Source: Actinomycetes bacterium
GTDB taxonomy: Bacteria > Actinomycetota > Coriobacteriia > Anaerosomatales > Anaerosomataceae
Length of the DNA: 29,077 bases
Reading direction: 5' to 3'
Assembly: GCA_021850085.1 (NCBI GenBank)
Contig: JAJZRZ010000001.1
Location: forward strand, 1-29,077
In this document: positions 8,351 to 15,618 of the stretch, in pieces
Layout of the letters: every line of letters begins with the position of its first letter
Position numbering within the stretch: position 1 is the stretch's first letter
The notes under the pieces: model-generated
Database searches by the model: none
What the model was told of the DNA's origin: nothing
What the model saw: the letters and a program-made list of their open reading frames with translations, nothing else
Position numbers and translations under genes: made by a program

Positions 8351-9442
8351 TCATCTCCCCATCATGACGATATTCGCCTGCTCAAGAAGATCGGAATCGA
8401 AGTACGACGTGTTGGTGGTGGTCACGAACGTCTGGATACCTCGCTGCATAAGGTCGGTCAGTGCCGTACGGCGGCTCTCATCGAGCTCCGACATGACATC
8501 ATCAAGTAACAGCACCGGTGTTGTGTGTAGCACCTCACCCACCACGGTCAGTTCGGCCCACTTCCAAGCGAGAGCTATCGTGCGCTGCTGGCCCTGGCTT
8601 GCGTAGACACGCGCTTCCTTCCCGTTGACGAGAAACACGATGTCATCTCTATGGGGCCCCACTAGTGATATCTTCCGAGAGCGCTCTTCGGGCCGCCTTC
8701 TTGTGATCTCGGAGCGCAGCACCTCTTCCACCACCTGTTTGTCGCTCTCGCCGACATCACGAAGAACCCCACCGTTGTCGATAAGTGAGAAGGTGAGATC
8801 CTCGCCCCCGGAAAGACGCCCATAGATCACGGAGGCTGCCTTCTCGACGCGCTCTACGAGCCTCCGGCGGTGCATATGGAGACTAGCCCCAAGTATCACC
8901 AGTTGGTCGTCCCATGGATCAAGGTTTGTCTGTTGGGCCTCTTCGCGCAGAAGAGCGTTTCTTTGTCTCACAACCTTTGAGTAGTCGCGCCGCAACGCTC
9001 CAAATGTGGCCGAAAGCCCTGCGCCGAGATCATCGGCGGCGGTCCGGCGTTGTTCCGCTGGCCCCTTGACCATCATGAGGTCATCAGGTGTGAAGGTCAC
9101 AACCGGCACGAACCGTGTCGCCTCTGAAGCTCGTTTCTTTACAACCCCACCCACTCGCCAGGACCGCGCCCCCTCCGCGTTGATCATGACTTCCACGTCA
9201 GTGTTTGTGCCCTCACCGGTAATGGACATGGTGATTGAGGCATGTCGTTCGTCCCAGCGCACGACATCAGCCCATTCAGGCCTCCTGAAGGATGTGCCTG
9301 TGGTGACGATCTGGATCGCCTCGATCACATTGGTCTTACCGACCGCGTTAGGACCTGAGAGTATAGTGAGCGCTTCATCGGGGTGAAGTGACCAGCGCGC
9401 GCAGCTCCGGAAGTCGTGTAGTTCGAGGTGTGTGATCCTCAC
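8351..9442 (-). CDS. recF: RecF, DNA replication/repair ATPase
   Basis: RecF is an SMC-like ATPase that binds gapped DNA and helps RecOR load RecA. It has 363 residues, the standard length. The start THLELHDFRSC is the usual RecF beginning. The Walker A is GPNAVGKTN at 30-38. The Walker B and D-loop are LLLDDVMSELD near 311-321, and the middle is the helical lobe in place of a long coiled coil. The GTG at 9442 is 16 bases after the dnaN stop. A purine-rich AAGG sequence lies upstream, but spacing is imperfect, so coupling to dnaN translation is likely. Confidence 0.96.
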   Translation of the reverse strand: MRITHLELHDFRSCARWSLHPDEALTILSGPNAVGKTNVIEAIQIVTTGTSFRRPEWADVVRWDERHASITMSITGEGTNTDVEVMINAEGARSWRVGGVVKKRASEATRFVPVVTFTPDDLMMVKGPAEQRRTAADDLGAGLSATFGALRRDYSKVVRQRNALLREEAQQTNLDPWDDQLVILGASLHMHRRRLVERVEKAASVIYGRLSGGEDLTFSLIDNGGVLRDVGESDKQVVEEVLRSEITRRRPEERSRKISLVGPHRDDIVFLVNGKEARVYASQGQQRTIALAWKWAELTVVGEVLHTTPVLLLDDVMSELDESRRTALTDLMQRGIQTFVTTTNTSYFDSDLLEQANIVMMGR

Positions 9443-9458
9443 TCCCTTAGGGACCTTT

Positions 9459-10559
9459 TCAGCTGAGACGGACCGGCATCAATAAGTATGTGAACCCATC
9501 ACCTTCAGCGAATCGGATGACGCCAGGTTTTAGTGGACTTGTGACCTCGAGCGAGACTGCCTCACTTTCGGCGACAGAAATCCCATCGAGAAGGTAGGTG
9601 TGATTGAACGCGATCTCCACATCCTCCCCGTCCGGGGTGACCTGAATATCCTCGCTCGCGTCACCCACGTCCTGCGTCGCCGCGGAAAGTGTGAGTGTGT
9701 GATCTGAGACGGCTACTCTCACGCGTAAAGGAGTGCTGTGTTGTGCCATCAACGACACTCGTTTCACCGCGTCCAAGAACTCTGCTCTGTCGACCACCGC
9801 ACGGGTCGTGTGCTCCTTCGGAAGTAGTTGACGGTAGTTCGGGAACGAGCCTTCGATTCGCCGAGAAATGAACATCGTATCGCCGAATGTGAATATGACT
9901 TGATTCTCAGCAACACCCAGTGAAACGTTCTTATTCGAACCGATGAGCTTCGCCACATCTTCCATCGCTTTACCGGGAACGACTAATTCGATCTCACCTA
10001 TAACTCCTTCGACCGGTACTTCCCGGATACATAGACGGTAAGAATCGGTGGCCACCATACGAAGTGTGCCTGAATCGACCACCGTGAGGATCCCGGTGAG
10101 GATTGGTCGGGTTTCATCTCGACTCACAGATCGGGACACTTGCTGTACGACACGCGAGAACACATCACTTGGCAAGGAGACAGTCTGGTCCGGTGTCACC
10201 TCTGGAAACTTCGGATAATCATCAGGTGATAGCGTCTTCATTGAGAACGAGGATTGAACACACTGGACCGATGCCGTCCCTGGAGTGGTCGTATCAATAA
10301 GCACCGCCGCCTCAGGGAGGCTTCTCACCACCTCGGTAAGGAGTTTGCCCGGCAGTACACTTTGGCCCGTCTGCTCGATACGTCCCTTACATGACGTGCG
10401 AATCGAAACCTCAAGATCCGTGGCTTGAAAAACGATGGAATCACCACGTGTAGATACATGGATTCCCGACAATATCGGCAGCGTCGTTCTTGATGACAGC
10501 CCCCGCGACACCACCGCAAGCGCTTCGAATAACTCGCCTCGCGCTATCGATATCTTCAT
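9459..10559 (-). CDS. dnaN: DNA polymerase III sliding clamp (beta subunit)
   Basis: This 366-residue protein is the homodimeric ring that tethers the replicative polymerase. The three repeated clamp domains are recognisable: the first begins KISIARGELFEALAVVSRG with TLPILSGI, the second has VSRDETRPILTGI, and the third includes HTTRAVVDRAEFLDAVKRVSL. The protein ends with the conserved YLLMPVRL strand. The ATG at 10559 is preceded by GAAGGGG with a seven-base spacer. It follows dnaA after 237 bases and starts the dnaN-recF-dciA run. Confidence 0.98.
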   Translation of the reverse strand: MKISIARGELFEALAVVSRGLSSRTTLPILSGIHVSTRGDSIVFQATDLEVSIRTSCKGRIEQTGQSVLPGKLLTEVVRSLPEAAVLIDTTTPGTASVQCVQSSFSMKTLSPDDYPKFPEVTPDQTVSLPSDVFSRVVQQVSRSVSRDETRPILTGILTVVDSGTLRMVATDSYRLCIREVPVEGVIGEIELVVPGKAMEDVAKLIGSNKNVSLGVAENQVIFTFGDTMFISRRIEGSFPNYRQLLPKEHTTRAVVDRAEFLDAVKRVSLMAQHSTPLRVRVAVSDHTLTLSAATQDVGDASEDIQVTPDGEDVEIAFNHTYLLDGISVAESEAVSLEVTSPLKPGVIRFAEGDGFTYLLMPVRLS

Positions 10560-10796
10560 GCCGGGCCCCTTCTATGTCTTAGAGATATCTCAATGAAACA
10601 GTCGCAGTAATAGGTGGTGTTAGTAGTGTGGAACACGGCTGTTCTCGCTGCTAGAAACCCCTGTTCTGCCTGTGCTCTACCTGTGTGAGGATTGTTCCGG
10701 TTCATCAACATCTTCACAGAGCACAGTTATTCTCCACACATTCACACCATCGCTCACCAGCCACTGCACGGGTTATACACACGTTATCAGCTACCG
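10560..10796. promoter_or_regulatory. dnaA-dnaN intergenic region
   Basis: This 237-base spacer is AT-richer than the flanking genes. It holds one exact DnaA-box match, TTATACACA at 10773-10781 (consensus TTATNCACA), and a weaker TTCTCCACA near 10730. Several TGTTC or GAACA pentamers (10631, 10640, 10662, 10693) are spread through it. No Rho-independent terminator for dnaA and no clear sigma-70 promoter for dnaN are evident, though dnaN promoters usually sit here. It is probably a secondary origin or autoregulatory segment. Confidence 0.5.
10773..10781 (+). promoter_or_regulatory. DnaA box TTATACACA downstream of dnaA
   Basis: An exact match to TTATNCACA just past the dnaA stop codon. Its place in the dnaA-dnaN spacer is that used for autoregulatory or origin boxes in many bacteria. 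Confidence 0.6.
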
Positions 10797-12164
10797 CTAG
10801 TTACGCTGACGAATCTGGTTAGTCAGAGTCTGAATCTGATTGTAGACGTCGCGCTGTTCATTCATTAGCCGTTGTATCTTCTTCTCTGCATACATCACCG
10901 TCGTGTGATCTCGGCCACCGAACTCGCTCCCTATCTTCGGAAGAGAGGAATCTGTGAGTTCTCGAGCCAAATACATGGCGATCTGCCGAGGGAAAGCTAT
11001 CGACTGCGACCGCTTGTTGCCAACAAGTTCGTTCTTGCTGATCTGATAGTAACGGCAGACCTCTTGTTGGATCACCGAGATGGAAATCGGTTTTACGGAG
11101 CGCTCAGGGAAGATGTTCTTGAGTACGCTGTGCGCAAGATCGAGATCGATCGGGTGACGCGTGACGGAGCTGAAGGCGACAACGCGCAGGAGTGCACCCC
11201 ACAACTCCCGGATGTTGCTGGAGAAGCGTTCAGCTATCAGTGATAAGACATCATCGGGCACATCATGGCCCTCAGACTGCGCTTTACGCCGGAGGATCGC
11301 GATTCGTGTCTCCAGGTCGGGTGGCTGAATATCGGCCAGCAAGCCTCCACCGAACCGCGTGCGGAGCCGCTCTTCGATATCGCCGATTTCCGCGGGTGGA
11401 CGGTCGGAAGTCATAACTATCTGTTTACCAGCCTCACGGAGTGTGTTGAATGTGTGGAAGAACTCCGTTTGGGTCCCCTCTTTGCCGGCTATGAACTGGA
11501 TGTCGTCCACGAGTAGAAGGTCGTTCTCCCGGTAAGACCTACGGAAACCCTCGATACGGTTCTTATCTCGAACCGAATCAATGAAGTCGTTCGTGAATTG
11601 CTCGCTAGATACGTACTTCACCTTCATATAAGGGTAGGCCGAACGCACGTATGCGCCGATGGCCTGAAGAAGATGTGTCTTTCCCAACCCCGCCCCACCA
11701 TATATGAACAGAGGGTTATAGGCAGATCCGGGAGCTTCAGCCACCGCAAGCGCCACATGGTAAGAGAACTGGTTGGATGGGCCTACGACGAATGAATCGA
11801 ACACATATTTGGGGTTCAGTTCGGTTTCTTCCGCGCGGCTCTTCACTTTAGGTTCCGCTACTTCGGCGAACACCACCTGCTCGACCGCCTGCTGGATGGG
11901 CGTTTCGATGAGGGGGTCACCAGAAACACTGAACCGGACCTCCATAGGCGCACCTGTCACCTGTGTTAGGGCTGATGCAAGGAGACCTGAGTACCTGGTC
12001 TTGAGCCAGTCGCGGGCGAAATCGTTTTGAACCGAGACGACCAGCTCCTGATCGATGATACCGAGCGGCGCGGTCTGTTCGAACCAGGTTTTGAATGTGG
12101 GGGTGTTCAACTCCTCACGGACGACATCAAGCGTCTTCTGCCAAACCTGTTGAGCATCAAGCAT
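10797..12164 (-). CDS. dnaA: Chromosomal replication initiator DnaA
   Basis: DnaA opens oriC by ATP-dependent oligomerisation on DnaA boxes. It has 455 residues. Domain I is at ~1-85 (VWQKTLDVVREELN), a linker follows to ~112, and the AAA+ domain runs from ~117. Walker A is GGAGLGKTH at 156-164, Walker B LLLVDD at 216-221, and sensor I is MTSDRPP. The C-terminal helix-turn-helix carries the signature FGGRDHTTVMYA at ~415-426, which reads the DnaA box. In sensor II the usual 'RELEGAL' reads RELWGAL, a mild oddity. The ATG at 12164 has AAGGAG 11 bases upstream, overlapping the stop codon of the preceding ATPase gene. The two genes are 15 bases apart, so dnaA has no separate promoter here. Confidence 0.98.
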   Translation of the reverse strand: MLDAQQVWQKTLDVVREELNTPTFKTWFEQTAPLGIIDQELVVSVQNDFARDWLKTRYSGLLASALTQVTGAPMEVRFSVSGDPLIETPIQQAVEQVVFAEVAEPKVKSRAEETELNPKYVFDSFVVGPSNQFSYHVALAVAEAPGSAYNPLFIYGGAGLGKTHLLQAIGAYVRSAYPYMKVKYVSSEQFTNDFIDSVRDKNRIEGFRRSYRENDLLLVDDIQFIAGKEGTQTEFFHTFNTLREAGKQIVMTSDRPPAEIGDIEERLRTRFGGGLLADIQPPDLETRIAILRRKAQSEGHDVPDDVLSLIAERFSSNIRELWGALLRVVAFSSVTRHPIDLDLAHSVLKNIFPERSVKPISISVIQQEVCRYYQISKNELVGNKRSQSIAFPRQIAMYLARELTDSSLPKIGSEFGGRDHTTVMYAEKKIQRLMNEQRDVYNQIQTLTNQIRQRN

Positions 12165-12179
12165 GATCAGTCTCGCTCC

Positions 12180-13001
12180 TTATCGCTTGAGAAGAGCATC
12201 CAAGCAACGAACGCCGTGGTCGGTAAGCATCCGTTTACCTGCTTCATCCGCCGAAATGAGCCCAAGGAGCGTCAGTTGCTCAAGATCACGGTAAGCCGTT
12301 GACAGTCCCACCTTGAGCTCGCGCGACACGACAGTCGGTCCCACAGAGCCTAGTTCCATAGCCAAAGAAAGCACCTGTTTCTGCCGAAGGTTGAGGGCGG
12401 GAGGCTCGTAATCGTCGACGACCGGCTCAAGGATGGTCTCCACACGCTGCCATTCCGATGGTTGGTCGACTCTCAAAGTGACCACCGTACCACCACCAAG
12501 GTTGTCATCGACCTCGATCGTCCCCCCAGAGAAAGTAAGACACTCCCTCGCGACCGGCAGGCCTGAACCAACCCCACGGATCACCTGCTTCATATCCTCG
12601 GTGGCCGTCGAAAAGCCAGGCAGGAACGCACGCTCCTTATCTTGAATCCCCGGACCTTGGTCCGCGAAGCGGACGACACACCCTGACTCCAGGACGCTCA
12701 CCACCACCTCATCAAAACCGGCATGGATGAAGTTCTCCACAACCTCACGGATGACCATGTATGGAATCTGGCCACCACCATCGCGAGAGAGCTGGTACGT
12801 GCGAGCCGCGACAGCTTCGATCAACTCTCGCTCAGACCTGGCGCCAACCCGCTCAACACGCGGCGGAGCGGTCATCGCATCGTATATCGCTATCAATGCG
12901 GGTGTGGGGGCTATAGGCTCACCACCGTCGCTGCCGACGCCTGGGATAACCGTTGACACACTGGCACCGGCCACCTCAGGCCCGCTGTAGAAGGTCTCCA
13001 C
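12180..13001 (-). CDS. HATPase (SpoIIAB/anti-sigma-kinase-like) with C-terminal winged helix, upstream of dnaA
   Basis: The protein has 273 residues from the GTG at 13001, which has AGGGGG five bases upstream. The 26-codon extension to 13079 is Cys-rich and lacks coding character. A GHKL ATP-binding fold is clear: N-box IREVVENFIHAG (84-95, Asn90), G1 box DQGPGI (114-119), and G2 GVGSGLP (143-149), then GGTIEVDDNLGGGT. This resembles stand-alone serine kinases or anti-sigma factors (SpoIIAB/RsbW) rather than a sensor kinase, because there is no His-box or membrane segment. Residues ~203-273 fit a winged helix-turn-helix (RQKQVLSLAMELGS, VSRELKVGLSTAYRDLEQLT). It is cotranscribed with dnaA and borders oriC. 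A role in controlling initiation or sensing ATP is plausible but unproven. Confidence 0.85.
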   Translation of the reverse strand: METFYSGPEVAGASVSTVIPGVGSDGGEPIAPTPALIAIYDAMTAPPRVERVGARSERELIEAVAARTYQLSRDGGGQIPYMVIREVVENFIHAGFDEVVVSVLESGCVVRFADQGPGIQDKERAFLPGFSTATEDMKQVIRGVGSGLPVARECLTFSGGTIEVDDNLGGGTVVTLRVDQPSEWQRVETILEPVVDDYEPPALNLRQKQVLSLAMELGSVGPTVVSRELKVGLSTAYRDLEQLTLLGLISADEAGKRMLTDHGVRCLDALLKR

Positions 13002-13151
13002 ACCCACCCCCTGACCAATCCATTCACAGAAGCATCCACATAACCCACAAGTGACGACCTTACGAAAACACCTGTTCAAGCCCGTATCCAGAAGCCTCGC
13101 GTACCACTTGAGCCGTCAAGCCTGACATACGGTGAACAGCGGCTTTCCTCT

Positions 13152-13183
13152 CTATCCACAAGACTTTCCACACCTGTGGATAG
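13152..13183. promoter_or_regulatory. Inverted pair of DnaA boxes
   Basis: CTATCCACA (13152-13160) faces TGTGGATAG (13175-13183) across 14 bases, forming a perfect 9-base inverted repeat. Each half differs from TTATCCACA only at the first base. A weaker CTTTCCACA (13164-13172) lies between them. Confidence 0.75.
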
Positions 13184-13345
13184 ACTTTCCATCACGCGAA
13201 CCGAACACACATCGAACAAGCAGGTAGAGACCCCAACGGCATTGAAAAGTGCTTTCCGGACACCTAGGAGCGGTAGAGAGATGGTTGGCCCCTGTGGAAA
13301 CAATGGAAATGCTGTCAAGAGGTGATCGACTGACCTGAGCAGCGC

Positions 13346-13354
13346 TGTGGATAA
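13346..13354 (-). promoter_or_regulatory. DnaA box (perfect consensus)
   Basis: TGTGGATAA on the plus strand is the exact reverse complement of TTATCCACA. Confidence 0.85.
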
Positions 13355-13505
13355 CGAACAGGAACCACCGAGCTTCATCTGTGTACGCCAGACACATGGC
13401 AGTTCTTAGCTGCGCTTTTGCCACGAAAGATGGTACAAATACGACCAAGAGAACGGAGCTGATTGTAGCAAAGCGTACCAGCGCCCAACAACGAGGCGGA
13501 ACCGG

Positions 13506-13514
13506 TTATCCACA
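13506..13514 (+). promoter_or_regulatory. DnaA box (perfect consensus)
   Basis: An exact TTATCCACA in the oriC gap, followed 24 bases later by two abutting variant boxes in the same orientation. Confidence 0.85.
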
Positions 13515-13538
13515 GGGTCGACACGCTTGATTCCTGCG

Positions 13539-13556
13539 TTTTCCACATTGTCCACA
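13539..13556 (+). promoter_or_regulatory. Two abutting DnaA boxes
   Basis: TTTTCCACA (13539-13547) is followed with no gap by TTGTCCACA (13548-13556). Each has one mismatch to TTATCCACA. Head-to-tail boxes with zero spacing suit cooperative DnaA filament growth toward one side. Confidence 0.7.
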
Positions 13557-13702
13557 GATTTGCGGGTTTTTTCGGCGCACTCCCCCAAGCATCAAGACAC
13601 CATCCGCTCCCGCGACTATCGCCGATCCACCTCCTCGGGTCGACGGGGGCGAGTGTCTCGAACCGCGCAAGGAGCACGTCTTTGGCTCTCTTCTCGATGT
13701 CA

Positions 13703-13891
13703 TCACGCGTTAGCAGGCGGGAACGGCAGATGTGCCACGATGTCTTCAAGCGCGGCGAAGCTCCATCTGGTGCCGGGGTGGACCCGTATCTGGCTCTTGA
13801 GCAGCACGCCGGGCTCGGTGGTCTCTCGGCCTTTGAGCGAGGTTCTGACTCGGTCCGGCGTAAGAATGAGGTCGATGGTGGCCACAGACAT
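13703..13891 (-). pseudogene. Remnant of an integrase-core (DDE) transposase, internally deleted
   Basis: This 62-codon frame has strongly coding third positions and begins SVATIDLILTPDRVRTSLKG, then RETTEPGVLLKSQIRV. It resembles a segment preceding the catalytic core in actinobacterial integrase-type transposases, recalled as roughly 'ATIDR.LAP.R....RG...T.PGSLL...I.V'. It then jumps to RWSFAALEDIVAHLPFP, resembling the helix and strand ('..ILAALD..V...PF') that follow the second catalytic strand. The ~60 residues between, including the first catalytic Asp, are missing, and a stop follows at once. No inverted repeats or target duplication are visible. I could not align it to a database, so the assignment rests on recalled family patterns. 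Confidence 0.5.
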
Positions 13892-13978
13892 CGTGGAGAG
13901 CAGCTCGATTACACACTAGCCAAGAGGAATTGCACTAACTTTGGCAATTCGGGGCATTCCTGGTGAGGCAACTCGGTT

Positions 13979-14008
13979 TTGACATGTCTGGTAGTGCGCC
14001 GCTATAAT
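13979..14008 (+). promoter_or_regulatory. Consensus sigma-70 promoter of the rpmH operon
   Basis: TTGACA (13979-13984) and TATAAT (14003-14008) are both perfect hexamers, 18 bases apart. The start of transcription would be near 14015, giving a leader of about 47 bases with a small CCGGC/GCCGG hairpin (14023-14037) before the rpmH Shine-Dalgarno site. The remaining gap between the transposase remnant and this promoter (13892-13978) holds nothing I recognise. Confidence 0.85.
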
Positions 14009-14061
14009 CACCGAGCTTGTGCCCGGCTTTACGCCGGCGCCTCGACACGGAGGATTGAGAC

Positions 14062-14205
14062 GTGAAGCGTACGTACCAACCGAACAACCGTAAGCGGGCA
14101 AGAACCCACGGGTTCCGTAAGCGGATGTCCACGAAAGCGGGCCGCGCCATCCTGGCGGCTCGTCGCCGCAAGGGCCGCAAGATTCTGTGCCCGAGCGCCG
14201 CGTAG
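14062..14205 (+). CDS. rpmH: 50S ribosomal protein L34
   Basis: This 47-residue, very basic protein of the large ribosomal subunit begins MKRTYQPNNRKR and contains HGFRKRMSTKAGR, the L34 signature. It starts at a GTG with GGAGG eight bases upstream. It directly precedes rnpA, the universal rpmH-rnpA pairing, and heads the operon driven by the TTGACA/TATAAT promoter. Confidence 0.98.
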   Translation: MKRTYQPNNRKRARTHGFRKRMSTKAGRAILAARRRKGRKILCPSAA

Positions 14206-14229
14206 GTGCAATGGCGGCCGAGGGCCGAC

Positions 14230-14559
14230 ATGCGGACGATAACCGCACCGAAAGAGATAGACCGGCTGTTCGCCGGAGGGCGCCGGGTATCACACCCGGC
14301 GCTTCTTGTCTTGGCGCTTCCCACACCTGAAGCACGTGATCCGGGCGGGCGCGTGCTTTTCATCGCGGGCACTCGGTTGGGGGGTGCCGTGACACGGAAC
14401 CGCTCGAAACGGGTCTTACGGGAGAGTGTTCGACGTGTGGGAGGGTCATGGCCAGGGTGGGACGTCGCCCTGATAGCGCGCGCTGGTACTGAGGGTGTGT
14501 CCACAGGCGACCTGGATGCAGCTGTGAGGTACGCACTCAAGTCACTCGGCATCATCTGA
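14230..14559 (+). CDS. rnpA: Ribonuclease P protein component
   Basis: This is the protein cofactor of RNase P, which matures tRNA 5' ends. It has 109 residues from the ATG at 14230. A GTG at 14206, abutting the rpmH stop, would add eight residues, but GAGGG precedes the ATG by five bases and the family normally begins here ('MRT...EIDRLFAGGRR'). The RNR motif is RNRSKRVLRE at 56-65, which contacts the catalytic RNA. The TGA overlaps the yidD ATG (ATGA-type junction). Confidence 0.95.
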   Translation: MRTITAPKEIDRLFAGGRRVSHPALLVLALPTPEARDPGGRVLFIAGTRLGGAVTRNRSKRVLRESVRRVGGSWPGWDVALIARAGTEGVSTGDLDAAVRYALKSLGII

Positions 14560-14780
14560 TGAGAAACTCTTTGGCCATCGCGGTGAGTTGGATCATCAGA
14601 GGCTACCAGCTCCTGATATCTCCGCTCCTACCACCCTCGTGCCGGTTCACACCCACGTGCTCGACGTATGCGCTGCTGGCGATTGAGCGGCATGGTCTCA
14701 TCAAGGGCGGCTGGATGGCGCTGAGGCGCTTGGTGCGCTGTCATCCATGGAACCAAGGAGGGCACGACCCTGTGCGGTGA
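14559..14780 (+). CDS. yidD: Membrane protein insertion efficiency factor YidD
   Basis: This 73-residue member of the YidD family (haemolysin domain DUF37) assists YidC-dependent insertion of membrane proteins. An amphipathic N-terminal segment (IRGYQLLISPLLPPSCRF) is followed by the signature CRFTPTCSTYALLAIERHG and RCHPWNQGG, with the conserved cysteines C28, C34 and the RCHPW cysteine. Its start overlaps the rnpA stop. The 118-base gap after it holds a TATAGT (14801) with a poor -35, a possible weak internal promoter for yidC. Confidence 0.95.
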   Translation: MRNSLAIAVSWIIRGYQLLISPLLPPSCRFTPTCSTYALLAIERHGLIKGGWMALRRLVRCHPWNQGGHDPVR

Positions 14781-14898
14781 GCACGACTTGGTTGGCGTAG
14801 TATAGTGTGTGGACTGAAAGGGACCCCCCGACACCCGCTCGGGAGTGGATGGAATAAGACCAAGTATCGCACGCCTCACCTGAGGAGGTTGGGATTCC

Positions 14899-15618
14899 GT
14901 GCTCGAACCAGTCGAAGAACTGCTCTTCTCGGTCCTACAATGGCTCTACGGCCTCTTGGGCGACTATGGACTTTCGATCATCGGCATCACGATCCTGATC
15001 CGAATCCTTCTACTGCCCTTGACTATCAAGCAGACGAAGTCCTTGTACGAACTTCAGCGCATTCAACCCAAGATCAAAGCTCTTCAGGAGAAGTACAAGA
15101 ACAACAAGGAGAAGTTGCAGGAAGAGACCCTTAAGTTCTACACCGAGAACAAAGTGAACCCCTTCGGCGGATGCCTGCCGATGCTTCTCCAGATGCCAGT
15201 CTTCTTCGCTCTGTTCAACATGCTTGGCACAACAGGGACCGAACCAGGGCTCTTTCCCCGTTACATAGACTCCCTCTCCGAGACTGCGGCCCAACAAGCA
15301 TCCAGATTCTGGATCATATTGCCAGATATTACCAAGTCCGCCGGCCAGGTCTTCAGTAATGAAGGGGTACTGCCCGCGCTCCCCTACATCATCTTCGTGC
15401 TGTTGTTCGGCCTGAGCACTCTCCTGCCACAATTGATGCAACCGGGGGTTCAGGCACAGCAGAAGCAGATCGCGTTCTTGATGGGGGGAATGATGCTGTT
15501 CTTCGGTTGGACGGTATCAGGGGGAGTCGTCCTCTACTGGGTCACCCAAGGTATGCTCGGCGTGATTCAGCAACAGGTGCAGATGCAGCTCTATAAGGGC
15601 CAGGAGGAGCACGTATGA
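14899..15618 (+). CDS. yidC: Membrane protein insertase YidC/Oxa1 family
   Basis: This 239-residue polytopic protein inserts and folds membrane proteins. The GTG at 14899 is preceded by GAGGAGG about ten bases upstream. The first helix carries the conserved groove arginine R35 (GITILIRILLLPLT). A charged cytoplasmic helical hairpin follows (~45-85, QPKIKALQEKY), then NPFGGCLPMLLQMPVFFALF (87-106) and three more hydrophobic segments. There is no large periplasmic domain and no lipobox signal peptide. The C-terminal tail is short. The stop overlaps the start of jag (ATGA), the usual yidC-jag coupling. Confidence 0.97.
   Translation: MLEPVEELLFSVLQWLYGLLGDYGLSIIGITILIRILLLPLTIKQTKSLYELQRIQPKIKALQEKYKNNKEKLQEETLKFYTENKVNPFGGCLPMLLQMPVFFALFNMLGTTGTEPGLFPRYIDSLSETAAQQASRFWIILPDITKSAGQVFSNEGVLPALPYIIFVLLFGLSTLLPQLMQPGVQAQQKQIAFLMGGMMLFFGWTVSGGVVLYWVTQGMLGVIQQQVQMQLYKGQEEHV

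Larger units (their letters stand above)
13002..13575. other. Chromosomal replication origin (oriC)
   Basis: This gene-free segment lies between the diverging dnaA and rpmH operons. It contains TTATCCACA-type boxes at 13152, 13175 (reverse), 13346 (reverse), 13506, 13539 and 13548, all with no more than one mismatch. Weaker matches lie at 13032, 13164 and 13293. The stretch 13395-13480 is comparatively AT-rich and is the best candidate for the unwinding element. Gene strands switch from minus to plus across it, as expected for a bidirectional origin. Parts of it are open in frame on the minus strand, but I see no convincing protein. Confidence 0.88.

Noticed and set aside
10631..10644. LexA (SOS) box GAAC...GTTC
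   Set aside because: The spacer between half-sites is six bases instead of four, so it does not fit the known operator.
13021..13040. TCCACATAA in 13036-13044 as a DnaA box
   Set aside because: Reading either strand it does not match TTATNCACA, and the overlapping GCATCCACA has two mismatches.
13002..13079. Longer N-terminus for the HATPase protein (ATG at 13079)
   Set aside because: The extra 26 residues are Cys-rich and unlike the family, and the GTG at 13001 has AGGGGG at the right spacing. The segment looks like origin DNA.
13375..13749. Minus-strand 124-codon open frame across the oriC boxes
   Set aside because: Only its first part (~13560-13700) has coding-like third positions, and it lacks a ribosome-binding site. 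The rest runs through DnaA boxes and is Trp/Ser-rich. Possibly relic DNA next to the transposase fragment.
14778..14806. Promoter for yidC (TATAGT with TGAGCA)
   Set aside because: The -35 matches only 3/6 and the operon already has a strong promoter. Mentioned under yidD but not called.
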